64,000 bases of DNA, taken from NCBI RefSeq assembly GCF_030403505.1, contig NZ_JAUEMJ010000008.1, forward strand, positions 124,001-188,000, read 5' to 3'. Made by a program: the position numbers and the translations under genes. The notes under the pieces are model-generated. The model was given only the letters and a program-made list of their open reading frames with translations, did no database searches and was not told where the DNA came from. Positions 8,247 through 16,015 of the stretch are shown piece by piece (position 1 is the first letter of the stretch; every line of letters begins with the position of its first letter). The DNA is from Glycomyces tritici. Lineage in GTDB: Bacteria > Actinomycetota > Actinomycetes > Mycobacteriales > Micromonosporaceae.

Positions 8247-8927
8247 TCAGCCGTCGAGTCTGCGGCGGAGGATCGGGGGGTTGAGGAGGGTCGCCTCGCC
8301 CCGGCGGTAGAGGCGGGCGGGGCGGCCCGGCTCGCCTGCTGTCGTGCTGCCGGTGGGTTCGACGAAGCCGGGAGTGGTGGTGGCCTTGCGGTGGAAGTTG
8401 CGCGGGTCGATCGGCTCGCCCCAGACCGCTTCGTAGACCTGCCGGAGGGCGGCGATGGTGAACTCGGGCGGGCAGAAGGCCGTGGCGAGCGGGGTGTACT
8501 CCAGTTTGGAGCGGGCGCGTTCGACGCCGTCGGCGAGGATGCGGTCGTGGTCGAACGCGAGGCCGTGGCGGCCGACCGGCAGCCAGGCGGCCTCGGCCGC
8601 GTCCGTTCCCGCTGTGGGCGTGGGGAGGTCGGGCAGGAGCGCGAGGTAGGCGACCGTGACGACGCGGCCGCGCGGGTCGCGGTCGGGGGCGCCGTAGGTG
8701 CCGAGCTGCTCGAGGTGGCCGCCGGGGCCGTCGAGGCCGGTCTCCTCCCCCAGTTCGCGGCGGGCCGCGGCGGTCAGGTCCTCGTCGGCGTGGACGAAGC
8801 CGCCGGGCAGGGCCCAGCGGCCGAGGTGGGGCTCCAGGCCCCGTTGCACGAGCAGCGCGTTCAGTGCCCCTTCGCGGACCGTGAGGACCACGAGGTCGAC
8901 AGTGACGGCGAACACCGGATGACTCAT
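8247..8927 (-). CDS. NUDIX hydrolase-type regulator, NrtR-like (NUDIX + winged helix)
   Basis: 226 residues. The N-terminal NUDIX domain keeps a complete NUDIX box (GFVHADE...RELGEETGL), so it may still hydrolyse a nucleoside diphosphate derivative such as ADP-ribose. The C-terminal part (FTIAALRQVYEAVWG, DPRNFHRKATTTPG, GRPARLYR) is the winged helix of NrtR regulators, which repress NAD-metabolism genes and are released by ADP-ribose. The ATG at 8927 has AGGTGG six bases upstream; GTG codons at 8933 and 8936 are alternatives. It is divergent from the SPFH / NAD-kinase-like operon and shares its operator region, the usual layout for a local regulator. Confidence 0.85.
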   Translation of the reverse strand: MSHPVFAVTVDLVVLTVREGALNALLVQRGLEPHLGRWALPGGFVHADEDLTAAARRELGEETGLDGPGGHLEQLGTYGAPDRDPRGRVVTVAYLALLPDLPTPTAGTDAAEAAWLPVGRHGLAFDHDRILADGVERARSKLEYTPLATAFCPPEFTIAALRQVYEAVWGEPIDPRNFHRKATTTPGFVEPTGSTTAGEPGRPARLYRRGEATLLNPPILRRRLDG

Positions 8928-8978
8928 TATCACCACCTTGACGATAACCTAGCACATGGATTATCGTCATGATGACGA
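8927..8978. promoter_or_regulatory. NrtR-like operator between the NUDIX regulator and the SPFH operon
   Basis: A perfect 9-bp inverted repeat, TGACGATAA (8939-8947) and TTATCGTCA (8961-8969), has a 13-bp spacer. Further half-sites flank it: TTATC at 8927-8931, pairing with GATAA at 8943-8947, and ATGACGA at 8972-8978, which makes TCGTCAT-G-ATGACGA (8964-8978). The spread suggests more than one dimer. The site lies upstream of the Shine-Dalgarno of the SPFH gene and overlaps the NUDIX gene start, so autoregulation is likely. Confidence 0.7.
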
Positions 8979-8998
8979 GAAAAAAGGAGGCCCTCCCG

Positions 8999-10000
8999 AT
9001 GGCCGATGTCACCAAGCTCCTGTTCATGCGCCACCTGCGCGGCACCCCGACCGTCTGGGTCCGCTGCCAGAAGCGCGGCCGCACCGTAAGCGAAGGCACC
9101 AGCCAGTCCTTCTGGTACCGCCCGCTGGTCGCCGTGCTCTCGGAAGTGCCGGTCGACGACCGCGAGCTGCCCCTCATGTTCCACGCCCGCACCGCCGACT
9201 TCGCCGATGTCACCGTGCAGGCGACGGTCACCTACCGGATCGAGGACCCGGACCTCGCGGCCACGCGCCTCGACTTCTCGGTCGACCCCTACCGCGGCCA
9301 GGCCCGGGCCCGCCCGCTCGACCAGGTCGCGACCCTGCTCACCGAGCTCGCCCAGCAGCCCGCGATCGACCTGCTCGCCCGCCTGCCCCTGGCCGAGGCC
9401 CTCACCAGCGCCGTCCCCCAGCTCCGCGAGGACGTCGCCGCGGCGCTCGCCGAGGAGGCGCGGCTCGCGGAGATCGGCGTCAGCGTGGTCAGCGCGCGCG
9501 TCGTCTCGGTCCGGCCCGAACCGGAGCTGGAGCGCTCGCTGCAGACCCCCACTCGCGAAGCGGTGCAGCAGGACGCGGACAAGGCCACGTACGCCCGGCG
9601 GGCCCAGGCCGTCGAGCGCGAGCGGGCCATCGCCGAGAACGAGCTGCAGAACAAGATCGAGCTCGCCCGGCGCGAACAGCAGCTCGTCGAGCAGAAGGGC
9701 GCCAACAACCGGCGGCAGGCCGAACTGGCAGCGTCGGCCGGACTCGCCGCGGCCCAAGGCGAGGCCGAACGCGAACGCACGCTCGCGGCGGCCCAGGCCG
9801 ACAAGATCCGGGTCGTCGGCGCCGCCGAGGCCGAGGCGGAGACCGCCCGCCTCGCCGCGTACCGGGACCTGCCGCCCTCGGTCATGCAGGGGCTCGCGCT
9901 GCGCGAACTCGCGGGCCGGCTGCCGGAGATCGGCCAGCTCACGATCACCCCGGACCTGCTGACCGGGGCGATCTCGCGGCTCGCCGAAGGCTCGCGATGA
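8999..10000 (+). CDS. SPFH/band-7 domain protein
   Basis: 333 residues. An SPFH domain spans about 20-190 (ADVTVQATVTYRIEDPDLAA, QLREDVAAALAEEARLAEIG, VSARVVSVRPEPELER), followed by a charged Ala/Glu/Arg helix of about 85 residues (QAVERERAIAENELQNKIEL to AEAEAETARLAAYR) that should form a coiled coil, then a short C-terminal helix. No N-terminal membrane anchor is evident, unlike flotillins or HflK/C, so it may assemble in the cytosol or bind membrane peripherally. A strong AAAGGAGG precedes the ATG at 8999; upstream ATGs at 8969 and 8972 lie in the operator. The stop overlaps the next start (ATGA). Confidence 0.85.
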   Translation: MADVTKLLFMRHLRGTPTVWVRCQKRGRTVSEGTSQSFWYRPLVAVLSEVPVDDRELPLMFHARTADFADVTVQATVTYRIEDPDLAATRLDFSVDPYRGQARARPLDQVATLLTELAQQPAIDLLARLPLAEALTSAVPQLREDVAAALAEEARLAEIGVSVVSARVVSVRPEPELERSLQTPTREAVQQDADKATYARRAQAVERERAIAENELQNKIELARREQQLVEQKGANNRRQAELAASAGLAAAQGEAERERTLAAAQADKIRVVGAAEAEAETARLAAYRDLPPSVMQGLALRELAGRLPEIGQLTITPDLLTGAISRLAEGSR

Positions 10001-10902
10001 GCGCGACCCTCGCACCCCGGGTGGTGGTCGTCAGCCGCCGCAGCGAACTGGACGAACTGCTCGTCCGGCACGGCACCCGCGCGGCGGCCGAGCACTTCCT
10101 GCGCCAGCGCGGCCGCGACCTGGACGAGGTCGCGGCGCGGCACGAGGCGCTCGAGACCGCGCTCACGGCCGTGGACGCGGCGATCCCGGCCGACTGGCGC
10201 CGGGGCCGGGTGGACCGGGAGGACCTGCCGAGGTTCCTGTTCGGGCCCGAGGACATCATCGTGGCGGTCGGCCAGGACGGGCTCGTCGCGAACCTCTCGA
10301 AGTACCTTGCGGGCCAACCGGTGCTGGGTGTGGACCCGGAGCCGGGGCGGAACCCGGGAGTGCTGATCCGGTTCCACGCCAAGGCGATCGGTGCGGCGAT
10401 GCGGGCCGTGGCCGCGGAGGCCGCAGCGATCCGGCGGCTCACGATGGTGGCCGCGCGGCTCGACGACGGCCAGGTGCTGGCCGGGCTCAACGAGGTGTAC
10501 GCGGGCCACGGCACGCACCAGTCGGCGCGGTACCGGCTCATCGGGGCGGACGGGCGGGGCGAGCGCCAGTCCTCGTCGGGCGTGCTGATCGGCACGGGCA
10601 CCGGGGCGACCGGCTGGTCGGCGTCGATCGCGGCCGACCGGGGCCTCAGCGGGGCGCTGCCCGAACCTGAGGCGCGGTCGCTGTCGTGGTTCGTCAGGGA
10701 GGCCTGGCCGTCCCCGGCGACCGGGGCGACCCTGACCGCGGGCCGCCTGAACGTCGGCGAGGAGCTGCGGCTGGTGTGCGAGAGCGAGCGGCTCGTGGTC
10801 TTCGCCGACGGCGTCGAGTCCGACCACCTCACGGTCACATGGGGCCAGCAGGTCACCATCGGCCTGGCGGACCACCACCTCCACCTGGTGGTACCCGGGT
10901 AG
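9997..10902 (+). CDS. Divergent ATP-NAD kinase-like protein
   Basis: 301 residues. The C-terminal two thirds match the NAD kinase fold: the GGDG loop region reads VGQDGLVANL (Gly92-Gln93-Asp94-Gly95), followed by QPVLGVDPEPG, the equivalent of the GINxGxLGFL segment, and by GTGTGATGWSAS, equivalent to PTGSTAY. The second Gly of GGDG is Gln, so catalysis may be altered, although the metal-binding Asp is kept. The N-terminal 75 residues are helical. It is translationally coupled to the SPFH gene by ATGA and sits under the NrtR-like operator, so a role in NAD(H) phosphorylation or sensing is inferred. It is probably not the housekeeping NadK. Confidence 0.75.
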   Translation: MSATLAPRVVVVSRRSELDELLVRHGTRAAAEHFLRQRGRDLDEVAARHEALETALTAVDAAIPADWRRGRVDREDLPRFLFGPEDIIVAVGQDGLVANLSKYLAGQPVLGVDPEPGRNPGVLIRFHAKAIGAAMRAVAAEAAAIRRLTMVAARLDDGQVLAGLNEVYAGHGTHQSARYRLIGADGRGERQSSSGVLIGTGTGATGWSASIAADRGLSGALPEPEARSLSWFVREAWPSPATGATLTAGRLNVGEELRLVCESERLVVFADGVESDHLTVTWGQQVTIGLADHHLHLVVPG

Positions 10903-10910
10903 CAACGCGG

Positions 10911-10945
10911 GAACGCCGTGCCGCCGGTTCGGCGGCACGGCGTTC
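10911..10945. terminator. Bidirectional hairpin terminator
   Basis: A perfect 15-bp stem, GAACGCCGTGCCGCC (10911-10925) and GGCGGCACGGCGTTC (10931-10945), with a five-base loop. It lies between the stops of the NAD-kinase-like gene (+) and the hydrolase (-) and should serve both. The T-tract after it is short (CGTTTCG). Confidence 0.8.
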
Positions 10946-10961
10946 CGTTTCGTCCCTTCGA

Positions 10962-11897
10962 CTATGCGCCGGTCGCTCCACGGGCGGCGGCTCGGTCGCA
11001 GACATCGCGGATCGCCTGGACCACGGCGTCGGCGCGTTCGACGATGAGGCGGGAGTGGTCGGTGTCGGTGAGGAGTCGCTGCTCGCCGTTCGAGACCGAG
11101 GCGGCGAGGTGCGCGTCGAGGCGGGTCTTGCCGTCGTGGATCTCCTGCAGGGCCTCCTCGGACATGAGCGCCTGCTGGCCCGGGTCGACGCCGAGCGGGG
11201 TCAGCGCGATCACCGGCACGTCCGGCAGGCCCGGCCCGGCCAGCAGCTCCTCGGCGAGGGGCACCAGGGTGCCGCGCTCGGCCATGCCGACGTCGATCCA
11301 GGTGTCGCTCACGTGGTAGTCGACGACCGCTTCCCGCACGTCGGCGGGGAAGTCGGCGTACATGGCGGACACCATGTCCCGCATGAAGGGCAGCGCGCCC
11401 TCAAGCTGCTCGCGCGTGGGCGCGATCGCCTCCCCGGCGGCGAGGTCCGAGCCGGCGGGCATGAACTCGTCCCAGTTGCGGTGGAACGCGTCGAGCCAGA
11501 CCAGCCCGGCCACTTCTTCGGGGAAGAGCTGCGCGAAGCGGTAGGCGTACGCGCCGCCCAGGGAGTGCGGCACGAGGACGTACGGGCCGGGGATCCCCTG
11601 GGCGTGCAGGAGCTCCCGGAGTTCGACGGCGACCGCTTCGGCGGTGCGGGGCAGCGGCATCGGGTCGCTGTAGCCGGAGCCGCCGCGGTCGTAGACGACG
11701 GCGGTGGTGAATGCGGCGGCCGCCTGCTGAAGGCCGTAGTAGTCGAGGCCGATCGCGCTGGCGCCGGGCAGGAACACGACGGCGGGGCCGCCGCTGCCGG
11801 CCCGGTGCACGAAGAGGCGGCGGCCGTCGATCTCCTGGAAGCCGCCGAGCGGCGCGATGCGGGCGGACTGAGCGGCTGAGGTGTGGTTCTCGTTCAT
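10962..11897 (-). CDS. Alpha/beta hydrolase
   Basis: 311 residues: strand and oxyanion segment VVFLPGASAIGLDYYG, the DRGGSGYS motif common in epoxide hydrolase/lactonase-like members, nucleophile elbow VPHSLGGAYAYR, WLDAFHRNWDE in the cap, and a terminal His in DTDHSRLIVE. The ATG at 11897 starts a natural N-terminus (MNENHTSAAQ) just before the fold; the frame stays open to 12566 but that extension is antisense to the next gene. It diverges from a GNAT gene 99 bp away. The substrate is unknown. Confidence 0.85.
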   Translation of the reverse strand: MNENHTSAAQSARIAPLGGFQEIDGRRLFVHRAGSGGPAVVFLPGASAIGLDYYGLQQAAAAFTTAVVYDRGGSGYSDPMPLPRTAEAVAVELRELLHAQGIPGPYVLVPHSLGGAYAYRFAQLFPEEVAGLVWLDAFHRNWDEFMPAGSDLAAGEAIAPTREQLEGALPFMRDMVSAMYADFPADVREAVVDYHVSDTWIDVGMAERGTLVPLAEELLAGPGLPDVPVIALTPLGVDPGQQALMSEEALQEIHDGKTRLDAHLAASVSNGEQRLLTDTDHSRLIVERADAVVQAIRDVCDRAAARGATGA

Positions 11898-11996
11898 GTC
11901 GGCAACTATGGGCGGCGGGCCTTGCACCGGCCTTGCACGGACCTGTCGCGGGTGCCGGGGTGGCGGGCGGGCGGCGTTTGAGGAATCGTTGCGGGC

Positions 11997-12755
11997 ATGA
12001 CGAACTCGACCGACACGCCCGCCCGGCTCGCCGACGCGCCCCGGCTCCAGGCCCGCAACTCCGCCGCGTTCTGGGCGGCCACCGGCCGCTCGCGCGGACA
12101 CGAGGTGATCCGGCGCCGCGGCTTCCTCGCCGTCGCAGGCGACGAGCGCGCGGGCCTGCGCGTGCTCATCCAGGAGCCGGACCTCACCGCGGACGAGCTG
12201 GCGGAGATGGCCGGCCTCGCACGCGAGGCCGCGGAGCCGGTCGACATGGAGGACCCGTTCAGCGCCACGGAACTCGGGCATCTGGGCATGGGCTCGTGGC
12301 AGATGCCGATCATGCTGCGCCCGCCGGGCGGTGTCGAGCCCGCCGCCGTCCCGGTGCAGCGGGTTCGCAGTGAGTCGGACCTGCACGGCGCGGAGCGGGC
12401 CGTCATCGAGAGCTTCGGCCTGCACCGCTTCGAGCCCTACCGGCCCGGCGAGATGTTCCCGGCGGCGCTGCTCGACGAACCCGGCGTCGAGCTCTTCGTC
12501 GCGCGGGTCGACGGCGAGGTCGCGTGTGCGTGCGTCACCGTGGCCGCCAACGGCTTCGGCAGCCACTACTGGGTCGGCACCACCGAGGCCGCCCGCTCGC
12601 GGGGCATCGGCCGCGCCGTCATGCTGGGCTCGCTCGCGCCGCTCGCGCAGATCCCGGTCACGCTCACCGCCTCGAAGCTCGGCGTGCCCCTCTACGAGAA
12701 GCTCGGGTTCGCCTCGGCGGCACCGTCGACCTGGTGGTCCTCGAGCCGGGCCTGA
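11997..12755 (+). CDS. GNAT-family N-acetyltransferase
   Basis: 252 residues. The C-terminal half is a GNAT domain: DGEVACACVTVAANG for strands 4-5 and the acetyl-CoA pyrophosphate loop in TEAARSRGIGRAVM (R-x-x-G-I-G), ending with YEKLGFASA. The N-terminal 110 residues are an extra segment (FWAATGRSRGHEVIRRRGF) seen in some actinobacterial GNATs. The acceptor is unknown. The stop is separated from the convergent deaminase stop by three bases. Confidence 0.8.
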   Translation: MTNSTDTPARLADAPRLQARNSAAFWAATGRSRGHEVIRRRGFLAVAGDERAGLRVLIQEPDLTADELAEMAGLAREAAEPVDMEDPFSATELGHLGMGSWQMPIMLRPPGGVEPAAVPVQRVRSESDLHGAERAVIESFGLHRFEPYRPGEMFPAALLDEPGVELFVARVDGEVACACVTVAANGFGSHYWVGTTEAARSRGIGRAVMLGSLAPLAQIPVTLTASKLGVPLYEKLGFASAAPSTWWSSSRA

Positions 12756-12758
12756 TCC

Positions 12759-13754
12759 TCAGCCGTCGAGGCCGGCGAGGATCGCGGTCTTGCGTTCGGG
12801 CGAGGTGAACGCGGCACCGATCGCGTTGCGGGTGAAGCCCGTGAGTTGATCGACGCTCATGCCGAGTGCCGCCGCGAAGGCGTACTCGCGCTCGATCGTC
12901 GTGCCGAGCTGGACGGGGTTGTCCGTGGCGAGTGTGACCGCGACGCCCGCCTCGACCAGCCGCAGCAGCGGGTGCTCGTCGAGTTCGGGCAGGACGCCGA
13001 AGAAGTCGTTGCACGTCAGCGCGCATTCCAGGGTCACGCCCCGGTCGGCGAGCAGGCGCAGCAGCTCCGGGTCGGCCGCGGCGTGGACGCCGTGCCCGAT
13101 CCGGGTCAGGCCCGGCATGTGCGCGGCGGCCGCGATGTTCGCCGTCGACAGCTCCCCCGCGTGCGCGGTGATCCCGAGGCCCGCGTCGGCGAACCGCTGC
13201 GCCAGCCGGTACATGGGCGCCCAGTCGGCCTCGGTGTCGTAGGGCGCGTAGAGGAAGTCGATGCCCGCGAGCCCTTCGCCCGCAGCGCGGATGCAGTCGT
13301 CCGCGAACGCCTCCGTTCGTTCGGGGTCCTGCCCGGCCTGGATGACGATCGCCAGCGCTTCGGCGTGCAGGAGCGGGTAGTCGGCGCGCACCTGCGCCTC
13401 GGCGCGCCGGAACAGGGCCATGAAGCCGTCTCGGGTGACGACCTCGCCGCCGCAGCGGACCTCGACGTAGCGGGCGCCGGCCGCGGCGTGGTCGCGCATC
13501 AGCGCCGCGAACCTGGCGACGAACAGCTCCTCGTCCGCGTCGTGGTCGAGCGAGACCGGCTGCATCGACCCGATCCGCTGCAGGCGCTCCCGGCCGGGCG
13601 GCACGGCGGCGGCCAGCTCCCGGCGCCAGGCCGCCCAGTCGTAGGGCTTCCGGCCCTCGCGTTCGGCCAGGACGAGGTCGAGGTAGCGCGTGGCCTCCTG
13701 GTGGACGTGGAGGTCGGCTTTCGGTACGCGGGCAAGGGCTTCCGAGGCGTTCAT
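12759..13754 (-). CDS. Adenosine deaminase-like metal-dependent hydrolase
   Basis: 331 residues, TIM-barrel amidohydrolase of the adenosine/AMP deaminase family. Zinc ligands are seen in ADLHVHQEA (HxH), in TAHAGE with its catalytic Glu, in RIGHGV, and in LATDNPVQLGT. Two departures stand out: the usual D-D-P pair near the C-terminus is D-N-P, and the residues after HxH are QEAT instead of the common L-x-G. The first Asp, the zinc ligand, is kept. The substrate may therefore be a modified purine or another aminated ring. The ATG at 13754 follows no strong Shine-Dalgarno. An S41 peptidase lies upstream, 42 bp away on the same strand. Confidence 0.82.
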   Translation of the reverse strand: MNASEALARVPKADLHVHQEATRYLDLVLAEREGRKPYDWAAWRRELAAAVPPGRERLQRIGSMQPVSLDHDADEELFVARFAALMRDHAAAGARYVEVRCGGEVVTRDGFMALFRRAEAQVRADYPLLHAEALAIVIQAGQDPERTEAFADDCIRAAGEGLAGIDFLYAPYDTEADWAPMYRLAQRFADAGLGITAHAGELSTANIAAAAHMPGLTRIGHGVHAAADPELLRLLADRGVTLECALTCNDFFGVLPELDEHPLLRLVEAGVAVTLATDNPVQLGTTIEREYAFAAALGMSVDQLTGFTRNAIGAAFTSPERKTAILAGLDG

Positions 13755-13796
13755 CGATCGACCCTACCGGGGGCGGCGGGCCGGTGGGAGGTGAGG

Positions 13797-14765
13797 TCAG
13801 CCGGTCGCGACCGGGGTGTCGAGGGCGCGGGCAGCCTCTTCGGCGACCCCGCGGCGGAAGCCTGCGCCGCCGAGGGCGAGGACGGTTTCGAGGGCGCGGC
13901 GGTGGGCTTCGGGGAGGGCGTCGGCGGCGGTGGTCGGCACGTCCGGCGTGACACCGGTGCCTTCCCAGTTGCCGCCGGAGATCGGGCTGACGGCGCGGGC
14001 GACGGGGAGGGCGAGTTCGAGGTGGGTGTCCACTTTGACGCTGTCGCGGGGGTGCGCGCCGCCGCGGGTGCGCTCGCCGACCACGGTGGCCCGCCGGCGC
14101 TCTTGGAGGTCGAAGCTCAGGGCCTCGCCGCCGGAAAAGGTCTTCGCGCTGGTCAGGACCCACACGGGCTTGGTGCCGCCGAACTTGGCGCCGGGGACGT
14201 GCGAGGTCCACAGCTGCTTGAGGTCGGCGGGGTCGCGGTGGGCCATGCCCGAAAGCTGCACGGGCTCGGTGTCGGTGAGGAAGCTGTAGACCCAGGCGAC
14301 CATGCTCGGGTCGCCGCCGAGGCATTCGCGCAGATCGAGGATCAGGGCGTCGGTGGCGGCGAGCAGGTGCATCGCGCCGGTGACGCGTTCGGCGGCGACC
14401 GAGGGCGGGAAGAGCAGCGGGGCGATCGCCAGCAGCCCGACGTTGCCGGGGAGCCGCTGCGCGTTCGCGATGCCGCCGCAGGTCAGGTCGCTCCACTCGG
14501 CCATCTGGCGCAGCTGGGTGGCCTCGTCGTCGTGGGTGTCACTGAGTTCGGTGGGGCTGTGGATGACTCGCAGGTGGAGGTCGCCGTTGACGGATTGGAG
14601 GTCGGCGGTGACGAGCTCGGCGAGGCGGGCCTGGTCGGCGCCCTCGTAGCGGCCCTCGGCGGCCGCGGCGGTGAGGACCGCGGCGATGTCGGCGGCGACC
14701 TCGGGGAAGACGTAGCGCTCGAGGAGCAGTTTCGTGATCTGCGGAACGACGGTGGCGGCGGGCAT
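13797..14765 (-). CDS. S41-family peptidase (IRBP-like C-terminal processing protease fold)
   Basis: 322 residues. An N-terminal helical domain typical of IRBP-like S41 proteins (QITKLLLERYVFPEVAADI) is followed by the protease domain, with LILDLRECLGGDPSMVAWVY, the serine loop VLTSAKTFSGGEALSF and GERTRGGAHP. No signal peptide or PDZ domain is present, so it may act in the cytosol. GGAGG lies five bases before the ATG at 14765; the open frame extends 25 codons further but without a better start. Divergent from an ArsR regulator, which may control it. Confidence 0.85.
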   Translation of the reverse strand: MPAATVVPQITKLLLERYVFPEVAADIAAVLTAAAAEGRYEGADQARLAELVTADLQSVNGDLHLRVIHSPTELSDTHDDEATQLRQMAEWSDLTCGGIANAQRLPGNVGLLAIAPLLFPPSVAAERVTGAMHLLAATDALILDLRECLGGDPSMVAWVYSFLTDTEPVQLSGMAHRDPADLKQLWTSHVPGAKFGGTKPVWVLTSAKTFSGGEALSFDLQERRRATVVGERTRGGAHPRDSVKVDTHLELALPVARAVSPISGGNWEGTGVTPDVPTTAADALPEAHRRALETVLALGGAGFRRGVAEEAARALDTPVATG

Positions 14766-14812
14766 CGGAACCTCCAGAGGGGGCGGGTGATGTCTAGTAG
14801 TGAACCACCGAA

Positions 14813-14846
14813 TTGACAAAGCGTCCAGTTTTTTGGACACTTAAAT
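14813..14846 (+). promoter_or_regulatory. Promoter/operator region of the ArsR-type gene
   Basis: TTGACA at 14813-14818 resembles a -35 box. Downstream lies an inverted repeat GTCC-A-GTTTTTT-GGAC (14823-14838), then TTAAAT directly before the ATG. The repeat is in the position of an autoregulatory site, between the divergent peptidase and regulator genes. The exact -10 is uncertain because the spacing to GACACT is 17 and to TTAAAT is 22. Confidence 0.45.
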
Positions 14847-14847
14847 C

Positions 14848-15354
14848 ATGGACGCACCGGAGGCCGAAGAACTGACCCTCTCCACCCCGCAGCAGTACCG
14901 GGCGCTCGGGCACCCCGTACGCCACCGACTGCTCTTCACCCTGGGGCAGGACTCCGCGACCCTGAGCCGGCTCGCGACCGACCTCGGCATCAGCAAGGGC
15001 AGCGTCGCCCACCACCTGAAGGTCCTGCGCGAGGCCGGCCTCGTCCGGCTCGACAGCACCCGCAAGGTCAGGGGCGGCACCGAGCAGCGCTTCAAGCGCA
15101 CCGCCGCACGGCTGCGCTTCGACGACGAGGAGGCCACGAAGGCGGCGCTGGCCGCCGTCGCCGACCAGATGCGCACCGACGACGACCCGCTGTTCATGCT
15201 GCGCAGCATCCGGTTGAGCGAACCGCAGGCCCGGCGGCTGCGCGAGACCCTGGAAGAGCTGGTCAAGGGACTATCCGAAGAGGACGGCGAGGAGCGCTAC
15301 GGCGTGCTGGTCGGCCTCTACCGGCCGCAGGCGGGCCCGGTCAGCGAGGGCTGA
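14848..15354 (+). CDS. ArsR-family winged-helix regulator
   Basis: 168 residues. The winged helix covers about 12-80 (PQQYRALGHPVRHRLLFTLG, SRLATDLGISKGSVAHHLKV, LREAGLVRL) and the C-terminal part is helical (EEATKAALAAVADQM, RRLRETLEELVKGL). No metal-binding Cys or His cluster is visible, so it belongs to the non-metal ArsR/helix-turn-helix_20 type. The divergent S41 peptidase is the likely target besides itself. Its last 14 bases overlap the end of the convergent response-regulator gene. Confidence 0.82.
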   Translation: MDAPEAEELTLSTPQQYRALGHPVRHRLLFTLGQDSATLSRLATDLGISKGSVAHHLKVLREAGLVRLDSTRKVRGGTEQRFKRTAARLRFDDEEATKAALAAVADQMRTDDDPLFMLRSIRLSEPQARRLRETLEELVKGLSEEDGEERYGVLVGLYRPQAGPVSEG

Positions 15355-16015
15355 GGCCGTCCCCGTCCGAGCGATCGACGCGACCCGACTCGTACGCCCA
15401 CATCGCGGCCTCGACCCGGTTGCGGAGGCCGAGCTTGGCGAGCACCCCGGCGATATGGGTCTTGACCGTGCCCAGCGAGAGGAAGAGCCGCTCCCCGATC
15501 TCCGTGTTCGTCAAACCCATGGCCAGCAGCGCGAGCACGTCCTCCTCGCGGGCGGTCAGCGGCGAGGACGGCTGCCTCACGGCCCTCGTCGCGCGCGAGA
15601 ACTCGCCCAGCAGCCGCAGCGTCACCTGCGGTGCGATGAGCGCGTCGCCGTTCGCCGCCGCGCGGACCGCCTCGCCGATCAGGTGCGGTCCCGCCTCCTT
15701 CAGCAGGAACCCCCTGGCGCCCGCCCGCAGCGCGCCGTGCACGTACTCGTCGAGGTCGAACGTCGTGATCACGACGACCGCGATCGGATCGGCGACCCGG
15801 TCGCCCGCGAGCAGCGAGGTCACCTCGATGCCGTTGAGGCCCGGCATCCGGATGTCCACCAGGGCCACATCGGGCCGCACCCGATGGGCGAGCCTGACCG
15901 CCTCCACGCCGTCGGCGGCCTCGCCGACGACCTCGATGCCCGGCTGCGAGTCGAGCAGCAGGCGCAGGCCGGTGCGCACCGGCTCCTGGTCGTCGGCCAC
16001 GATCACCCGGATCAT
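15341..16015 (-). CDS. NarL/FixJ-type response regulator
   Basis: 224 residues: receiver domain 1-120 with phospho-acceptor Asp54 (VALVDIRMPG), the acidic pair Asp8/Asp9 and the switch lysine in FLLKEAG, then a LuxR-type helix-turn-helix (LTAREEDVLALLAMGLTNTE, LSLGTVKTHIAGVLAKL). The start overlaps the stop of the upstream histidine kinase gene by four bases, so the two are a translationally coupled pair. Target genes are unknown; autoregulation of the DUF2306-kinase-regulator operon is a fair guess. Confidence 0.92.
   Translation of the reverse strand: MIRVIVADDQEPVRTGLRLLLDSQPGIEVVGEAADGVEAVRLAHRVRPDVALVDIRMPGLNGIEVTSLLAGDRVADPIAVVVITTFDLDEYVHGALRAGARGFLLKEAGPHLIGEAVRAAANGDALIAPQVTLRLLGEFSRATRAVRQPSSPLTAREEDVLALLAMGLTNTEIGERLFLSLGTVKTHIAGVLAKLGLRNRVEAAMWAYESGRVDRSDGDGLSPR

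Noticed and set aside
12664..14496. 610-codon minus-strand frame across the deaminase and S41 peptidase
   Set aside because: Out of frame with both real genes; Arg/Pro-rich and lacks start signal.
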